Assembly: GCA_025531455.1 (NCBI GenBank)
Contig: JAMYHL010000014.1
Coordinates: 496,001 to 560,000, forward strand
From: Apiotrichum sp. Y4204
Lineage: Eukaryota > Basidiomycota > Tremellomycetes > Trichosporonales > Trichosporonaceae
Direction: 5' to 3'
DNA: 64,000 nt
Below the pieces are notes generated by a model, which ran no database searches, was not told the origin of the DNA, and worked only from the letters and a program-made list of their open reading frames with translations. The position numbers were made by a program, and so were the translations under genes. Below are positions 21,234-33,653 of this stretch, piece after piece; the first letter of the stretch is position 1; every line of letters begins with the position of its first letter.

Positions 21234-22655
21234 GGTTGGCGAGTTCTGTAGACTCGGATGGCGGGAGCGCGCGAGAGCAGGCGGGGGGAACGCCGGGGGT
21301 ACGCGTGCCTCGTCGGCTTACCGGCGTGCGGGACTTGGAGGGTTGGAGGAAGATCTGCGGTGGTGTCGTGTGACTACCGAACGCTGTGTTGAAGACTTGG
21401 GACGCAATGAGACCCAACGCGGGCGTTCTGCGATCTGCGTGCGTGCTCCCCGTGAGTATCGAGAGACGCCGAGGCTATGGGCTGTGGCAAGCAGACCAGC
21501 TGCACTGCATGGCGGGGAAAGAGAAGACAAACTAACTAGAACGCTCCTGGCGCTTGCATAACATTGCGGTGCGATCTGCCAAGATGGAGCTCCAGCCGCA
21601 GCCAGGAAAATACCGCAGGGGGGGGCAACGGGGTTCGAGAAGCGCTGCTGCAGCAGATTCGGAAACCGCCATCGCTCCAGAGATCCAAAGGTGCAGGTGG
21701 GAAGGAGCCCCGACTGGCCCCGTATGTGTCGCGCAACCCGAATCGTACCCGGTGCGAACCGAGCCCAGCTGGGATCGTGCGGGGCGCGCGGGCTTGGCGT
21801 CTCGATTGGTTCGCGGGGTGGCCAGAAGAACAAGAGGAGATGACCGTGTTGCATTCTTTCGTGGGTGGCCCCATTTCCGCCAGTCGTTGGGGCTGTCGGC
21901 CTTTTATTCAGCTGTTCTGTTCCCCACAGAAGCTCACAGCCCCAGACGGTGACCTCAGCCCTGCGTGCACGGCCCGCTTCATAATCGACGGTGAAACAAT
22001 GAGCCACATTAAAGCCGACCGGGTGACGCGTCTTGGCCGCACTGGATGGCGCCCATATGGCGGCGAAGGTCCATCTAGTCATGGCAGCTGGCGTAGGGTC
22101 GGAGGTCAGTTGTAACGGTGGTCAGACAGTTAGCTGTGCATCGTGTATCAGTTGCATATATCTCCCAGCTGCGTGCCATAAGGTGTTGTCATTCCCATCT
22201 CGTTAAACTTCGTAGCAAGGGGTGGTAAGGAGGCTTTCAAGAATGGTGCGGGGCGGAATGAAGGAGCAGAGTGGAAGAAGAGCAAAAGGCAAAAAGGGAG
22301 CGAGGAAGGAGAAGACGTGAAAGGGATGTGGGGTGTGGCTGTGGGTGTGTGTGAAGCAGAGATAGGAGAAAGGCGATAGTCCGTGATGATATTGATGTCC
22401 ATGTCTTGCTGATGGGTCTCAGATGTCGCTGCAGGTGATACTGATCCTTGTCCATTCGTGGATTTCTTCACACAGTCCCGGCTCTATAGCTGCCAGGCAA
22501 GTGGGGGCATGTGAGAAACCGAGAGCATACGTTACTCGAGGCGGACCATTAGGGGCGTAATGAACAAAGGTGGAGAGAATGGTCGGTTAACCAAGAAGGG
22601 GAGAGGCGAGGTTGTAAACCAGATTACGAAGAGGAGGGGTGCCCCAACAAGCTGC
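21234..22655. other. Intergenic region, possibly with a 5-prime exon of the upstream gene
   Basis: Lies between the start of the 452-codon gene and the stop of the Zn2Cys6 factor, both on minus. An extra 5-prime coding exon may lie near 21320-21420 (see the neighbouring entry). Beyond about 21500 nothing protein-like is seen. The 22200-22330 stretch is purine-rich on plus. Confidence 0.4.
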
Positions 22656-25542
22656 TTAGCCGAGAAGACGACGCCAGAGTTCGCGGTCAGGCTCGGCACC
22701 GACAATGTCGCGCAGACCAATCTCGACAACCGCATTCGTCTCTACCATCTCCAGGAGGAGAGACGGTGGCAGGACGCGCGACAGGCTGGGACGTCTGCCA
22801 CCGGATGACGGTCGACCAGAAGAGTCACCGTACACGGACGGGCCAGTGTGGCGAGGTACCGACTCGAAAGGAGCAGCAGCAGCGAGGCCATCGGCAACGC
22901 TGCGCAACACTCCTTGGACATGGGCCACAGAGATGAGAGGGCCGTGGATCGTCGCTGTCATGCCGACAAGATGCGCGATTGCAAGGCCGAACATGGGCCG
23001 GAGGATGGGGAACGAGTACTGCAGGGTACGCGCAATGTCCGGCGAGCCTAGCGCCTGGAGGACCGCGAACGCTGCATCTCGACCGCGCTCAAGCTGCTGA
23101 CAGCCTTCATGAGTTGCCTGCAGTGCCTTCCAAATGCGGTCGTTGGATGCAAACACTGGAGAAGCAGCGTAGAGGATCGCGTAATTGAAGTGCAGCGATA
23201 GAACAGGTTCGTGGCGAGCACCACATCCGCCAGCCCAAGCCTCGAGTCTGCTGGCGTACCTGCGCCAGATCTCCCGCGTTAGGCTGCGGTCCCGGTCTGT
23301 GATGGAATCGCCCGTAGAAGGACCCGAGCCTGGGCGGGAGTGGTCACCACCGGTATCCGATCCCCTCCGGTCAGCAGGCGAGGTAGGTCGATCGCCATAG
23401 CGACCAGAGCGCTGCACGTTCTGAACTGCCGGGTCAGTCGCGACGCTCTCTGTATATATCTCAACTCACTGTCGAGAAGAATCTCAGAGAACTCCAGCCA
23501 TGCAAGCAGCTTGATGTCACGGTCATGTGTGGTCGGGTCCGTTTGAGCAGGTGCCGAGGTAACAAGCTCGCGCCAGCGCTGGGCCACAGGCTCATGCACA
23601 ATCGGTGTGGAAAAGTCGGGGAGATGCAGCATGTGATCCGCCAGCACAACATAGATCCACTCCCGCCACTCTTCGTGGCTCTTCCGCATACTGTACGGGC
23701 GGTCTAGCTGGAGATCGCGCGCGACGCCAGTCGCGAGACATCCAAGAGCAGGGTCACTGGTCCAAGTCGCAAACACTCCAAGTGCCAGCACCTCGTCACG
23801 CGTCCATGGCAGACGGGCAGTGAGAAGTCGCGATACCTCTGCAAGCACCGCCTCTGCCGCCATGTCAGCGTCTCGGCGGCTTGCTTCGCTTCTCTCGAGT
23901 GAAGCTCGGCGTCCGAGACAGCTGAGTACCAGACCAGGGAGACCGGCAATTGGGGAGATTCCAGGCAACCAAGGAGTAAGAGGCCAAGCGCCAACGCGGT
24001 AGCTCTCCCAGATCTGGTCGGGCACATCCTTACCACCCATGCGAGGAGGGGACGTGATGGTGATGGCTGGCGGACCAGCACTGCTGCCACCACCAATCTG
24101 CGCCGCCAGGGCCTCCTGGGCTCGCAAGATTGATCCGAGAGTTGCCTGAATCCCGGATACAGCTGCAGGCAGAGTCGAGACGGATCGGAAGGCAGTTTCG
24201 AGGCTCCGCAGCCGCCCATCGATGCGTGCGTCCATAACGGGGCCCGGTCCGGGTACAGGCCCTGGTCCCGGTCCCGGTCCAGCAGAGAGAGGGCCCATGT
24301 TTCCTCCAGGTGTCGCTGAATACGGGCCGCCAGGGGGAGGGGGGCCATAATATTGCCCAGGCCCACCAGGGGGTGCAGGCAGGGGAGGCGAGTTGGGTCC
24401 GATAGGAGATGGATAAGGAGCACCAGCCATGGTCGGCATGGAACCTGCGGGCGGCGGAGGCATGGGCTCACGCACTCGCGGTGCGTAGTCAGATATCAAT
24501 GCAGGCCGCGATGTGATCGGAGGTGCTGCCTGCGCTGTGGCCGGGTAGAATGAAGGCCCTCCTGCGCCTGGCGTTCCGCCGCGTCCTGGTGGAAGAGCAC
24601 CAGAGTAGAATGGCGACCCGCGAGACGGTAACGTCGAGATCGACTTTGGACGTGCGCGGGACTCGAAGACGCAGGGGACACCGGCCTGCCGGCAACCTCG
24701 ACAAGGTTCTTTGCCTGGTCCGTCGCACTTCATCCTGGAACAAGTGTCAGCTTCCCGATATGGATGGTAGCCGTATCGGATGCAATACAACATCAACACC
24801 ACTAACGACTGCTAGCAGTATAGCGGCAGTTGCTTCAATTCATCCATAGCACGCCACACTCACTTCTGCCGGCGGCAACGCATGCACGCCATCATACTCC
24901 GCGGTTGCCTGTTGGTGACATCGCGGGTGAAGACCAAGTCGGGACCAGTGTTTGTCGTCGACGACTCACTTGGACGGTCCCGATCGTCACCACCGCGACC
25001 GCGCTCTGGGCTGGTCGATGCGGATTTAACCACCTTCACGTGTGGGTTGTCAATGGAATGGCGGGTCATATGTCCTGGAGGCCAATGAGGCGCCCATGAT
25101 CCGGGAGGCGGCTGCTGCTTTTGAGACGAGGACGCAGCAGTGCCTGCAGCGCTGAACGATTGGTATCCTCGATCGCCGCTAGAGCTAGGCGGGGCTGAAG
25201 ATTGTCCAGGCTGCAGCAGTGGCAGGGGATGCAGTGGTGGGAGTGTAGGACGTGATGGTGATGATGTGCGGATGATGCGAGGCGAGGTTGCGTTTGCCTC
25301 TGCGCCGTTATTGCTACGCATCACTCGTCCGCCAACTGATTCGGGCGATCGAGAGCGCGAAGTCGACTGTCGTAATCTCTTGGCCGGAGGATGTGACTCT
25401 GTTGGAAAGTTAGGTTTGAGAAACAGCACACTAGCGTTCCTGCTGGCCGGTTGCCGCACACAAGGTCCCGAGGCCCGGCCAGGTACGACCGCAACGTACC
25501 TTGAGTGACTGGTCCGAGAGGGCTGTCGGCTCTCCTCCTCAT
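22656..25542 (-). CDS. Zn(II)2Cys6 fungal transcription factor
   Basis: Four minus-strand exons: 25500-25542, 24864-25398, 23470-24734, 22656-23425; all phases match, 870 aa. The zinc cluster is formed across the exon 2/3 junction: Cys186-x2-Cys189-x6-Cys196-x7-Cys204-x2-Cys207-x6-Cys214, with CMRCRRQKMKC and PCRGC readable directly. This binuclear cluster binds CGG-type half sites. Unusually, ~185 disordered Ser/Pro-rich residues precede it. A Pro/Gly-rich linker follows, with a PGPGPGP run near 24240-24280. The C-terminal ~450 residues are helical and contain patches typical of the fungal middle homology region (WREWIYVVLADHMLHLPDF). No linked enzyme genes reveal its target pathway; a 14.6-kb gene-free block lies upstream. 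The start is the only ATG in the first exon, and MRRRADSPLG is a plausible basic start. Confidence 0.9.
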
Positions 25543-28300
25543 CTTAAATGGCAGGGTGTCCTGAGAACGTATGATGAAAGAGTTGAGAAGAGTGAATGGA
25601 TGTGCTGGACAAGACGACACCGCAGCGCTGCTTGTAATTTTGTTTGCAGTGGGCAAGCAAAAGGGTTGGCGAGTAGCCGTGCTGTACTGTCGCACGGGCC
25701 CTTAGGGTGTGGAGAGGAGGGGACAGAGATGGGAAGAATGCGCGCTGATGTTTGTTTGCCTGCGCAATGTTCGGGTCTGTGTGTTTGGGGCGATGTGTTG
25801 GGGATGAGAGGGACGAGTAGGCGATCGCAACGCCGGCAAGGTGGGTAAAGCAATGAGGTGAAGAGGAGAGTGGGAGGAGGGGTGTTTGTGTTGTTCTTGT
25901 GGGCAGCCAGTCCCAAGAGACTTGTATCTAAGGAATGGAACAAACGGCGTGGTTGATTGCCACCAGACGCCAGATACGATCCGGTGATGATGGCGCAGGC
26001 AGGTTTGTCCTCAGAGTTTGAGGGCACAATGACAATACCTGAGAATGACAGTCGGCATAATCATGGAATGTGCACAAAAGGTGTATTGTGTGCTCGGACT
26101 CGTTGACAAACAGAGTAGGGATGCCGGGCAGGGGAGAGAGAGGATGTGGGGGGAATTGTTGTGGTCGACAGAAAGGTGGGGGCCTGTTAGGACGATGTCC
26201 GTATTGTTGAATGGTCGAGAGCACGAAACGGAGATTCCAGAAAAAAGGAATGGGATCTAAGATAGGAGAGATCAAAAGTGATAGACGTTGCAAGGACAGG
26301 CGTCAAACAGCACGGCGAGCTGTGTGGGTCGTGGACAATCGTCAAGGGCAAAGGAGTGCGCGTCTGTCGTTGTGTGTGTGGAGTTGTCGGGTTGGCTTAC
26401 GCCAGAGATGCAAAGACAGTGCCAATGATGTCGGTGGTGGTGGGAGCGATGGAACGGAAATGTTCAAGTGGATCCGGTCCCGCGACAACTCGGTGCTTGT
26501 CCCGCAGATCTTTTCTCTTTGGTAACCAATTGCCCAGCGTCTGGACCAGCTCAGGACACGGGTTGGTCCTGCAGGTCGGTAGCTCTGCTCCTGCAGGTCA
26601 CGAGCACTGGTTCAGTGTGCAGCTCAGGAGGCGGCACGAGTGAGACAATGGCGGCCGCGGGCGGCGGTGGCGCGCGAGGAGCGGCGTAGGTGGGTGTAGA
26701 TATGGGGGTGGTGGGGAGGACCGCTGGAGGAGTGGGGCAGTCGATGGCAGTCGGTGCGAACGAGTTTGCCCTGTCTCACATGCAGCAGACGCCTTGGGCG
26801 TATCCGGATGTCTTGAGTGTGGCTTGTTTCAGCCCTGGTCCGTTCGTGCAAGTGTCGTCGCGGTGTTTCCGAGGCAGATTCGGGGTGTGCGTGCGGGTCT
26901 TTGATGGTCTTGGGCTGCGAATGCAGTCGGAGGGGTCGTGTTTGTTGCCGAAGCGCGTGTCGGTTCTTCTTCTTTTTTTGGGTGTGGTTGGTGGTTTTTT
27001 TAGTTTCGTGTAGGCCGGTTGCTACTGTCGTGGGGAGGATTCGTTAAGATGAGCCAGTCGTAGTGTTGAGAGAATAAGGACGCGAATGAGAAGAGACAAT
27101 AACGGCCGTCGACGTCAACGTCGAGGATAGCGTAGCGGGAAAGGGCGAGGGGAGAAGGGGGAGAAGGGGTCGGGAAGGCTCGTGAGGGGGGAGAAACGAG
27201 CGCGTGAAGAGAGATGGGGAGGAGGGAGTAATGGAGGGGAGTGAGGAGGAGAGGGGGAGGTGATGCACTTGCACAACGGTAGGTCGGTGTTGATGGTGAT
27301 GGGTGGTGTTGTGCGAGCTCCTTACTCGGTCTGCACTACTGCACTGCACTACAAGGTGTGTCGTCTGTTTACTACGGCACTACTCGAAGTGTTTAGCTCC
27401 GGGAAGCGGGTGGGAAGGAGGAGGGAGGAACAGGGCTGGCAAGCCGCTGCGCGAGCCGAAAGGGTGGTAGGTGGGACGGGATCGCGCGCGTAGATGCCGA
27501 CGACGATGGGCGGTGGGGGATGTCGAGAGGACAACCAAGAGTAGTAAAAGCCAAGTTGCCGTTGTGTTTTTACGTGTTTGTAGCCGATTATGGTTCCGCA
27601 AGAGCCGGCAACGGACGTAAAGACCTGACTTGGTTTGGGTCTCTTTTACCCACCCAGAACGAACAACAAAGGTCCAGAATGTCCAGAAGCAGCAGCTTGC
27701 TCCGCAGATGGATGCAGTGCAGATCGCAAAGTTGCCAGGTCGGCAGGTCGGCAGGTGGCAGGCCGGCAGACTCTCAGCGGGTCGGAGATCCGTGTCGAGA
27801 TTCGCTCACGTAGCGCGGGCTGGTCGTCCTGTTCCGTGTTCGGCTTGTCGGGAAGCGACCGGCGCGATACTAGATGTGGGAGTGGAAGTGGGAGGAGGTG
27901 GTGGGAGTTGGGAGGTGACCTCGATATGAAACGTCAGCCCAAGCCGTAATCTCAACGCAAGGCCGGAACAATGTCGGCTGCCAGTTGGGCGTAAGATAAA
28001 TGATGATGAGAAGCGATGAGGGGAGAGGGGATAGGTACTGTCCCAGGCCAGGGGTAACAAGATACCACAACGAGACGACGGGCCGCGGGATGATGGCAAT
28101 GGAATGGAAAGAGATGGAGAAGACAGAGAAGAGAGCGATACTCAGCCCGGCCAGCGAGAAAAAGAGCAACCTTGTGATAAAGTAGCACCTGCAAAGACAA
28201 GTGGTAACGGTTCCAGCAAGCAAGATATGACGAGGGGTATGTTGTGCTCGTTTCCCCCGATCTCATCTCCCCCTTCCCGTCGTCTGCCCTCTGCGCTCTA
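25543..28300. other. Gene-free block, part 1: long upstream region of the Zn2Cys6 gene
   Basis: The plus strand is strongly G/A-rich here (for example 25700-25880 and 27100-27260), so the minus strand is C/T-rich, as in fungal promoter and leader regions reading toward the Zn2Cys6 start. Several minus-strand open frames exist but none is protein-like. No exon found. Confidence 0.5.
27734..27769. repeat. Short tandem GGCAGGTC repeats
   Basis: Imperfect 8-bp units (CAGGTCGG, then CAGGTGG and CAGGCCGG variants) run for about 36 bp in non-coding DNA. Confidence 0.7.
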
Positions 28301-28590
28301 GCCCCTGTCCTCTTGTCCCTTCATTCGTTCATGCTTGTGCAGATGTGCCGTAGTGCTGCATCACGCTCCAGCTCCAGCGAGCTGTAATGTGCACACCGTT
28401 GGATCTCGGTGGGCCGGCGGCTTCGTGACCGGGCCCTGTGCTAGATTCCCCAAGATGACAAGGGCAGGCGGCAAGCACACCCGGGTACCCAGGCCTTGTG
28501 CAACATGAGCCGTGCAAGTCACGGCAGCGACACCTGGGCACCTGGGCATACGCAGTGACAGCTGGGTACACATACGTCTGTTTCTGGTGT

Positions 28591-28605
28591 CCTGTACTGT
28601 ACAGG
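28591..28605. repeat. Perfect 7-bp inverted repeat with one-base centre
   Basis: CCTGTAC and GTACAGG flank a single T. A related CTGTACTGTAC string follows at about 28620-28631. It could be a dimeric-protein binding site or chance. Confidence 0.6.
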
Positions 28606-31600
28606 TGCGCAGGACTGCTGCTGTACTGTACCTACTGCTGTCTCCTGCGAGTCGATCTACTGAACCTCGAGCCGCGAGCCGGGTGGTGACCATGGTGGCG
28701 GCGGCAGCGGCGCCGCGGCATCCGGAAGCCGGAAGGTGCACGGGCAGACTGGTTGTCTCCCCTCCCACACACCCCTCGGCCCTCTCCCCCCTCCTCCTCC
28801 CCTTCCCGTCGTGCGCGTACGTACAAAGGGGCATATGGCCGTGTTCCTGCCGAGCCCCAACGTAACGTTGTTCAATCGGGAAACCCAAATCATCATAGGC
28901 CCAGGGTGGGTTTTTTGCAGGTTCACCTTCGGACAGCAGACTGCAGACCGTTGCCCGCGGCAGGCAAGCAAAGGAGACCAGAACACCGAGAGGGGGTGCA
29001 GCAGCAGAGGTCAGAGAGGTCATTGCATCTCTCCCAAAAAGAGTAAAAAGTCGAAAAATCAAGAAATCCACCAGAACCGAAAAAAGTCAAGACTTGTCCT
29101 GTTCGTCCCGGTCATGTCCTGACGTATGCTCGAGGCTCAAAGCTCGATGCTCGATGCTTGTGACCATGGGGGATCTGTTCATGTCCTTGCCGCCAGGTAC
29201 CTCACACTGCCGATCAGGTGCAGCCGGCCATCCCGGATCATGGCGGCTTGATGATCGGATGAGCTACATCAGGCATTTTCATGTGTGGAGCGCGAGTATG
29301 TGAGGTGAGTTTATGACAGCAGTGCCACCGGGCGTGCAAACCCCCCGCGTGCACAATGCACCGACGCGGCCGACAAAGCCCTACAAACTACAGGTCTACA
29401 GGCCCTGCGGTCCCTGTTCGCACGCGTTTGCAGGCCTGCAGGTCTAGTTAGGAATCGCCATGGAGAGCCACTACCTGGCATCTGGGAACCCGCATCGCGG
29501 GCTAGCTTAAAGCCTTTATACACCGATGGGGCTGGACGGCTGCGGATCAAATCACAGTTGAGCTGTGCCATGTTGCTCGGAATCTACATGCAGTCTATAC
29601 ATGGCAGTGTATCCCACAAATGATTTGGGTAGAGCTCAGTGTCCTGACAGGTGGCGGAGATCGGAGACGATGGCTGGCCTTGGCAGGTTCCTTCTCCGCT
29701 CCACAATCACAAGCCGTGCTTTGCACTTTGGCATATTGGATTAGCTCTGGAACAAAGCCGAGTACGCCGTCTACACCGTCTCGAGCAGAGCGCGAAAGAG
29801 TACTCTGCATGCAAGTGACGAGGGGAAGCGCAATGTTCATATGCTGTGGCGCTCGGCAATGGCAGGGGCCCAGAGTCTGTTTTGGTCGGGGGGTCTCGAG
29901 CGGGAAAGGAGAATGCGGGATAGCGTGGAAGATGAGCTTGTTCTACTTGTTCGTTCCGGTAACGCGCTCGCTGAGCCTAACGTTATTTGTGGTTTGGGGA
30001 CCAGCCTGCCCAGCCTGGACGCTGCCTGGACGGTGCTGCTTGCAACGCACCGTCGGCCGTCGGCACATGCAGAGGGCACGCAGAGCACACGTTACAGCAT
30101 ATCTCTCGCGATCTCTCGTCCTTGTCATGTCCGTCCGTTCCACATGATCCAGACTGATCGAGTGCGAGAGAGAGTAGCGCACTGCGTGCTACGCGACTGC
30201 CGTACATGCAAAGTCTAGGCCATGGCAGATAATCGCTGATATCCGCGAGATATCCCCACAGTTGCAGTCCTGGGGATCGACTTGTTTTGTGGTACTTTCA
30301 CTCGCCGGTGAGAACTTTGCCCAGTCTGCGCAACAGCCGTCTAGTTCGGTCCAGAATGCCCCTCGCGCCTCTCCGCAACAGAAGGTGCAGAACAAGCCCC
30401 AGACATGCCTCATTAGTGCCGCATAGACCCTGGCAACTCGTGTGTGGGACGGTGGGGCCTGCTGAACCCACAGTCACAGGCCACAGGGTGCAACAACAGG
30501 ATCGAGAACCGGGAGGGACTACACATTCCAGCGACCAGCGGTACTCCCCTGCTACTGAGCTACGACCCCCGAAGATGTGCCCTGCAGGTATGGAACGGGA
30601 ATTCTAAGGTCGTGGGCGATTACGGTACTGATAGCAGCAACCTGTAACGGTCGGGCCGACTGGGCCCGGCCACTGGCAACAAAGTTGGCCGAGGATTGAG
30701 GGATCAAGGGCGGTCTTGACTTGCGTGGCGGGGGCATGTAGCCGCAAGCTACTTGGAGCTTGGAAGAACAAGGGCAGGCGTGGATTGTGGATATATGGTA
30801 TGCCTGCCACATGCTGCTCGCGCTGCTCGTGCGGCTCGTGCAGCTCACTGTCCATAGTATCCTCACCACGCACCGGCGCTGCAGTACGACTTCCAGATCT
30901 CGCCCAGCCGGCCAGCCTTTGCTTAGGGTTCTCCCATCCCTGGGTGTTAGGGCCAAAAAATCCTCTTCCGAAAACTATGACTCATGAGAGCCTATTGCCC
31001 AGAGGGAGGAATTGCAGGGAGAGTGCAGGGAGGAGTGAGTGTAACACCAGGAAAGCATACGAAGTGGCCGATGGCGGAGTTCTGCATTGAACCGATGAGG
31101 GGCAGAGTGGGCCAGGCGAGGGAGGGTACGAGTGTCGTGTCGGGTGCGTCGTGGGCCGTGGGCTCGCTGGATGCCATATGCCACATTCGAACAAACGCAC
31201 GGAAACTGCAGGTCGGTCCCCTCCGGGCCGGGCTCCGCACTGTGAGCTCCATATCTCACAGTTAGCCGCGACTTGCCGCAGCACGCAGGTCGTGAACTAC
31301 GCTGCGCTCCTGGGAAATCGTGAATCGTGGACCATGCGGTGGCAGCGAGGCACAGCGGCACACGACGTGCGGCAGAGCTCGGAACTCGCGAGCTCGATCG
31401 ACGTTCGATGTACAGCCAGTACATGGCGATGGAGGGCGGCCGCCACGTCGATGCCCGCGGGCCTGCAATGCGCGCTGCGGTCTGTGGTCGCCATGTCACC
31501 TGCCTGGATTTGGGATGTGGTTGCGGAATGGCGGAGTGGGTACGAAGGGTCAACGCCCCACGGTGGCTCCCCATTTCGGCTCCAGCTCCTGCTCCCAGCT

Positions 31601-31922
31601 TTCAACTGCCTAGGGGCCTGCACATGTGCTTTGTTGCTTCTCTGCGCCTCTGCGTTCCCTGCGAGACAGATCGGAAACCCGGACCGGGGCCGACGGTCGA
31701 CTCCCAGCTGAGGACCGAGCGTCGGGGTCTCATATCAAAACCCTTTGCCCAACCAACAGAAGCGACATCTGGAGAGCCGTGTGTATATAGTAGTATTATA
31801 AGTGTATTGAAACGAAGACGAGGTGCGGCAGCTTGCATGCTCGATGTTCTCGGCAGTCGGGGGGTACGACGCACCACCTGAGATCGCGCCACGGAACTAC
31901 ACACCGTCTTGGGGTCCTCAAT

Positions 31923-31943
31923 CCCTACTCCCTACTCCCTACT
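31923..31943. repeat. 7-bp direct repeat (CCCTACT) x3
   Basis: Three perfect copies followed by a partial copy. Non-coding. Confidence 0.8.
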
Positions 31944-33617
31944 CCCAACTCACGGTCTGTGACGGCAAGGCTGACCCAGAACCGAGGTTGACGCACATCC
32001 CTCCAACGACTAGTGTCCCGTCCGACGGGCTAAACACGGGGTGGCGCTCGGGCGGCTCGGTAGCAAACAGAAAACGGCATCGGCCGAGCCGCTCGATTGA
32101 ACCTCCTGGAGATCTGTCGGGATACGGCCATGGCGGCTGATGACGATGCGATCGATGTGATCCGGTATGGGATGGCACTGGCATGAGAAGACGCCGCGCG
32201 CGCCACGCTCTGCATTGGAGTGCACTGTAATGCAATTCATAATTCAAAAGCACCATAGCATTATGGTGTCAGAGGCGCGGGCTGTCTCAATGACGAGCCC
32301 GATGTGCTCTGAATCTCGCCCGCGGCCAGTGGCACTCCGCAATCTGACAAGAGTTGAGCAGAATATACACAATCTGCCCGTCAGGCAATGCTGAATGACT
32401 TTGACGGGGAGACCGAGCCAGCACGGTGACCCGAAGAGATTTACATTATGCCCTGGAACTGTCTCGTCTCCCACAGCCCACGGAAGTGGTGCTTCCTCAT
32501 GCCCGAACCGCAAGAGATGCCACTGATCCACTGACGCCATTGATCGCGACAACTCGTCGACGTCCCTGGCGCCACACCGCACCCGAGATGGCGCCGAGCG
32601 GTCACCGGCCACCGGACGAGGCGGTGACAACACCTCTCAATGGATGGGCTCATGGGCTATTGCGGGGACACGCCATGGAATGTCGGGTGTGTTGCTGCCC
32701 GAGTTCCTGATGGCCTGATGTGGCGCCGGCGAACATGAGTTGGGTGGTGAACGATCACGATCCGGTGGTTTGTGGCCCAGTGTGCCCGATGAAGGCGCCG
32801 GCGTGCTGGCGCCGGCATTTGTTACGACACCCGGCGCGACTTTCAGTCGTCCAGTGGGCCTCAGACCTCAGGGTGTGTCGAGGGCGTCGGAAGTGGCGCT
32901 GGGCGTTGCGTAAATGGGAGCCGGGCGGGAGAATGCACTCTTATGCGGCAAATGGCACTCACCAAGAGCCGAGTATGTAGGTGAGTCGGCCGGCTGTTAT
33001 GGGGTATGGGAATACAGTATGAGGTGACATTTTTGCGTTGACAAGAGGCTCCTGTAGGTCAAACAGATCGGAGATGCTGGAATGACAGATATCGAGCAGC
33101 ACGCTGAAGACTGAGCGAAAGGTCTTGAGGACAAATGTTCCGAGCTGCAGGACTCTCATTCATTTCACAGTTCTTTTGAACAATGCTCATGAGGCATGAG
33201 GCGCCGGGGTGACATGTCCAGCTGATTGCGGACTGACACCATTCCTACCGCACGGAAATCACTAAGCCAGCTCAACCAACTCGATCAGATTTATTCCCCG
33301 CTCACAAAAGTCTGCAATTCAAGACCTGCAGATCAAGTGTCCAAGCATTCTCTCAGAAGCTTCGACAAACACAAAAGGTACCAAACAAAACCCCCAGCCC
33401 TTCACGTTCACGTTGTGGGAAGCCGTCCCTCGCCCAGTTCTCACACAACAGCGGCTCGCTCGATTTTCGCTAGGTTGTAGCCCGCGCTATTTTTCCCGGT
33501 ACCGTTGTGTGCGCATCTAGTCCCAGCTCTCCGGAGCAAAACATGCCTCGAATCCCGCGGCCCGACGACAGCCGCCCGTCAGGACATTTTCAGGAGTACG
33601 TCGAGCAGGCAACGGAG

Positions 33618-33653
33618 GACACGAGGCAGGACACGAGGCAAGACACGAGGCGG
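33618..33653. repeat. 12-bp direct repeat (GACACGAGGCAR) x3
   Basis: Three units differing only at the last two bases. Non-coding context. Confidence 0.8.

Noticed and set aside
28361..29071. 236-codon minus frame in the gene-free block
   Set aside because: Low-quality mixed composition, no domain, no good exon boundaries, and it ends at repeats. I could not support it as a gene.
31327..31881. Open frame with a stretch resembling a methyltransferase SAM-binding loop (LDLGCGCGMAEW)
   Set aside because: Only this short string matches. The rest of the 184-codon frame has no family features, no splice partners and codon use unlike neighbouring genes; chance in GC-rich DNA.
32080..32112. GGTTCAATC string on the minus strand as a possible tRNA T-loop
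   Set aside because: Flanking bases do not form a 5-bp T-stem, and no D-arm, anticodon arm or acceptor stem could be built around it.
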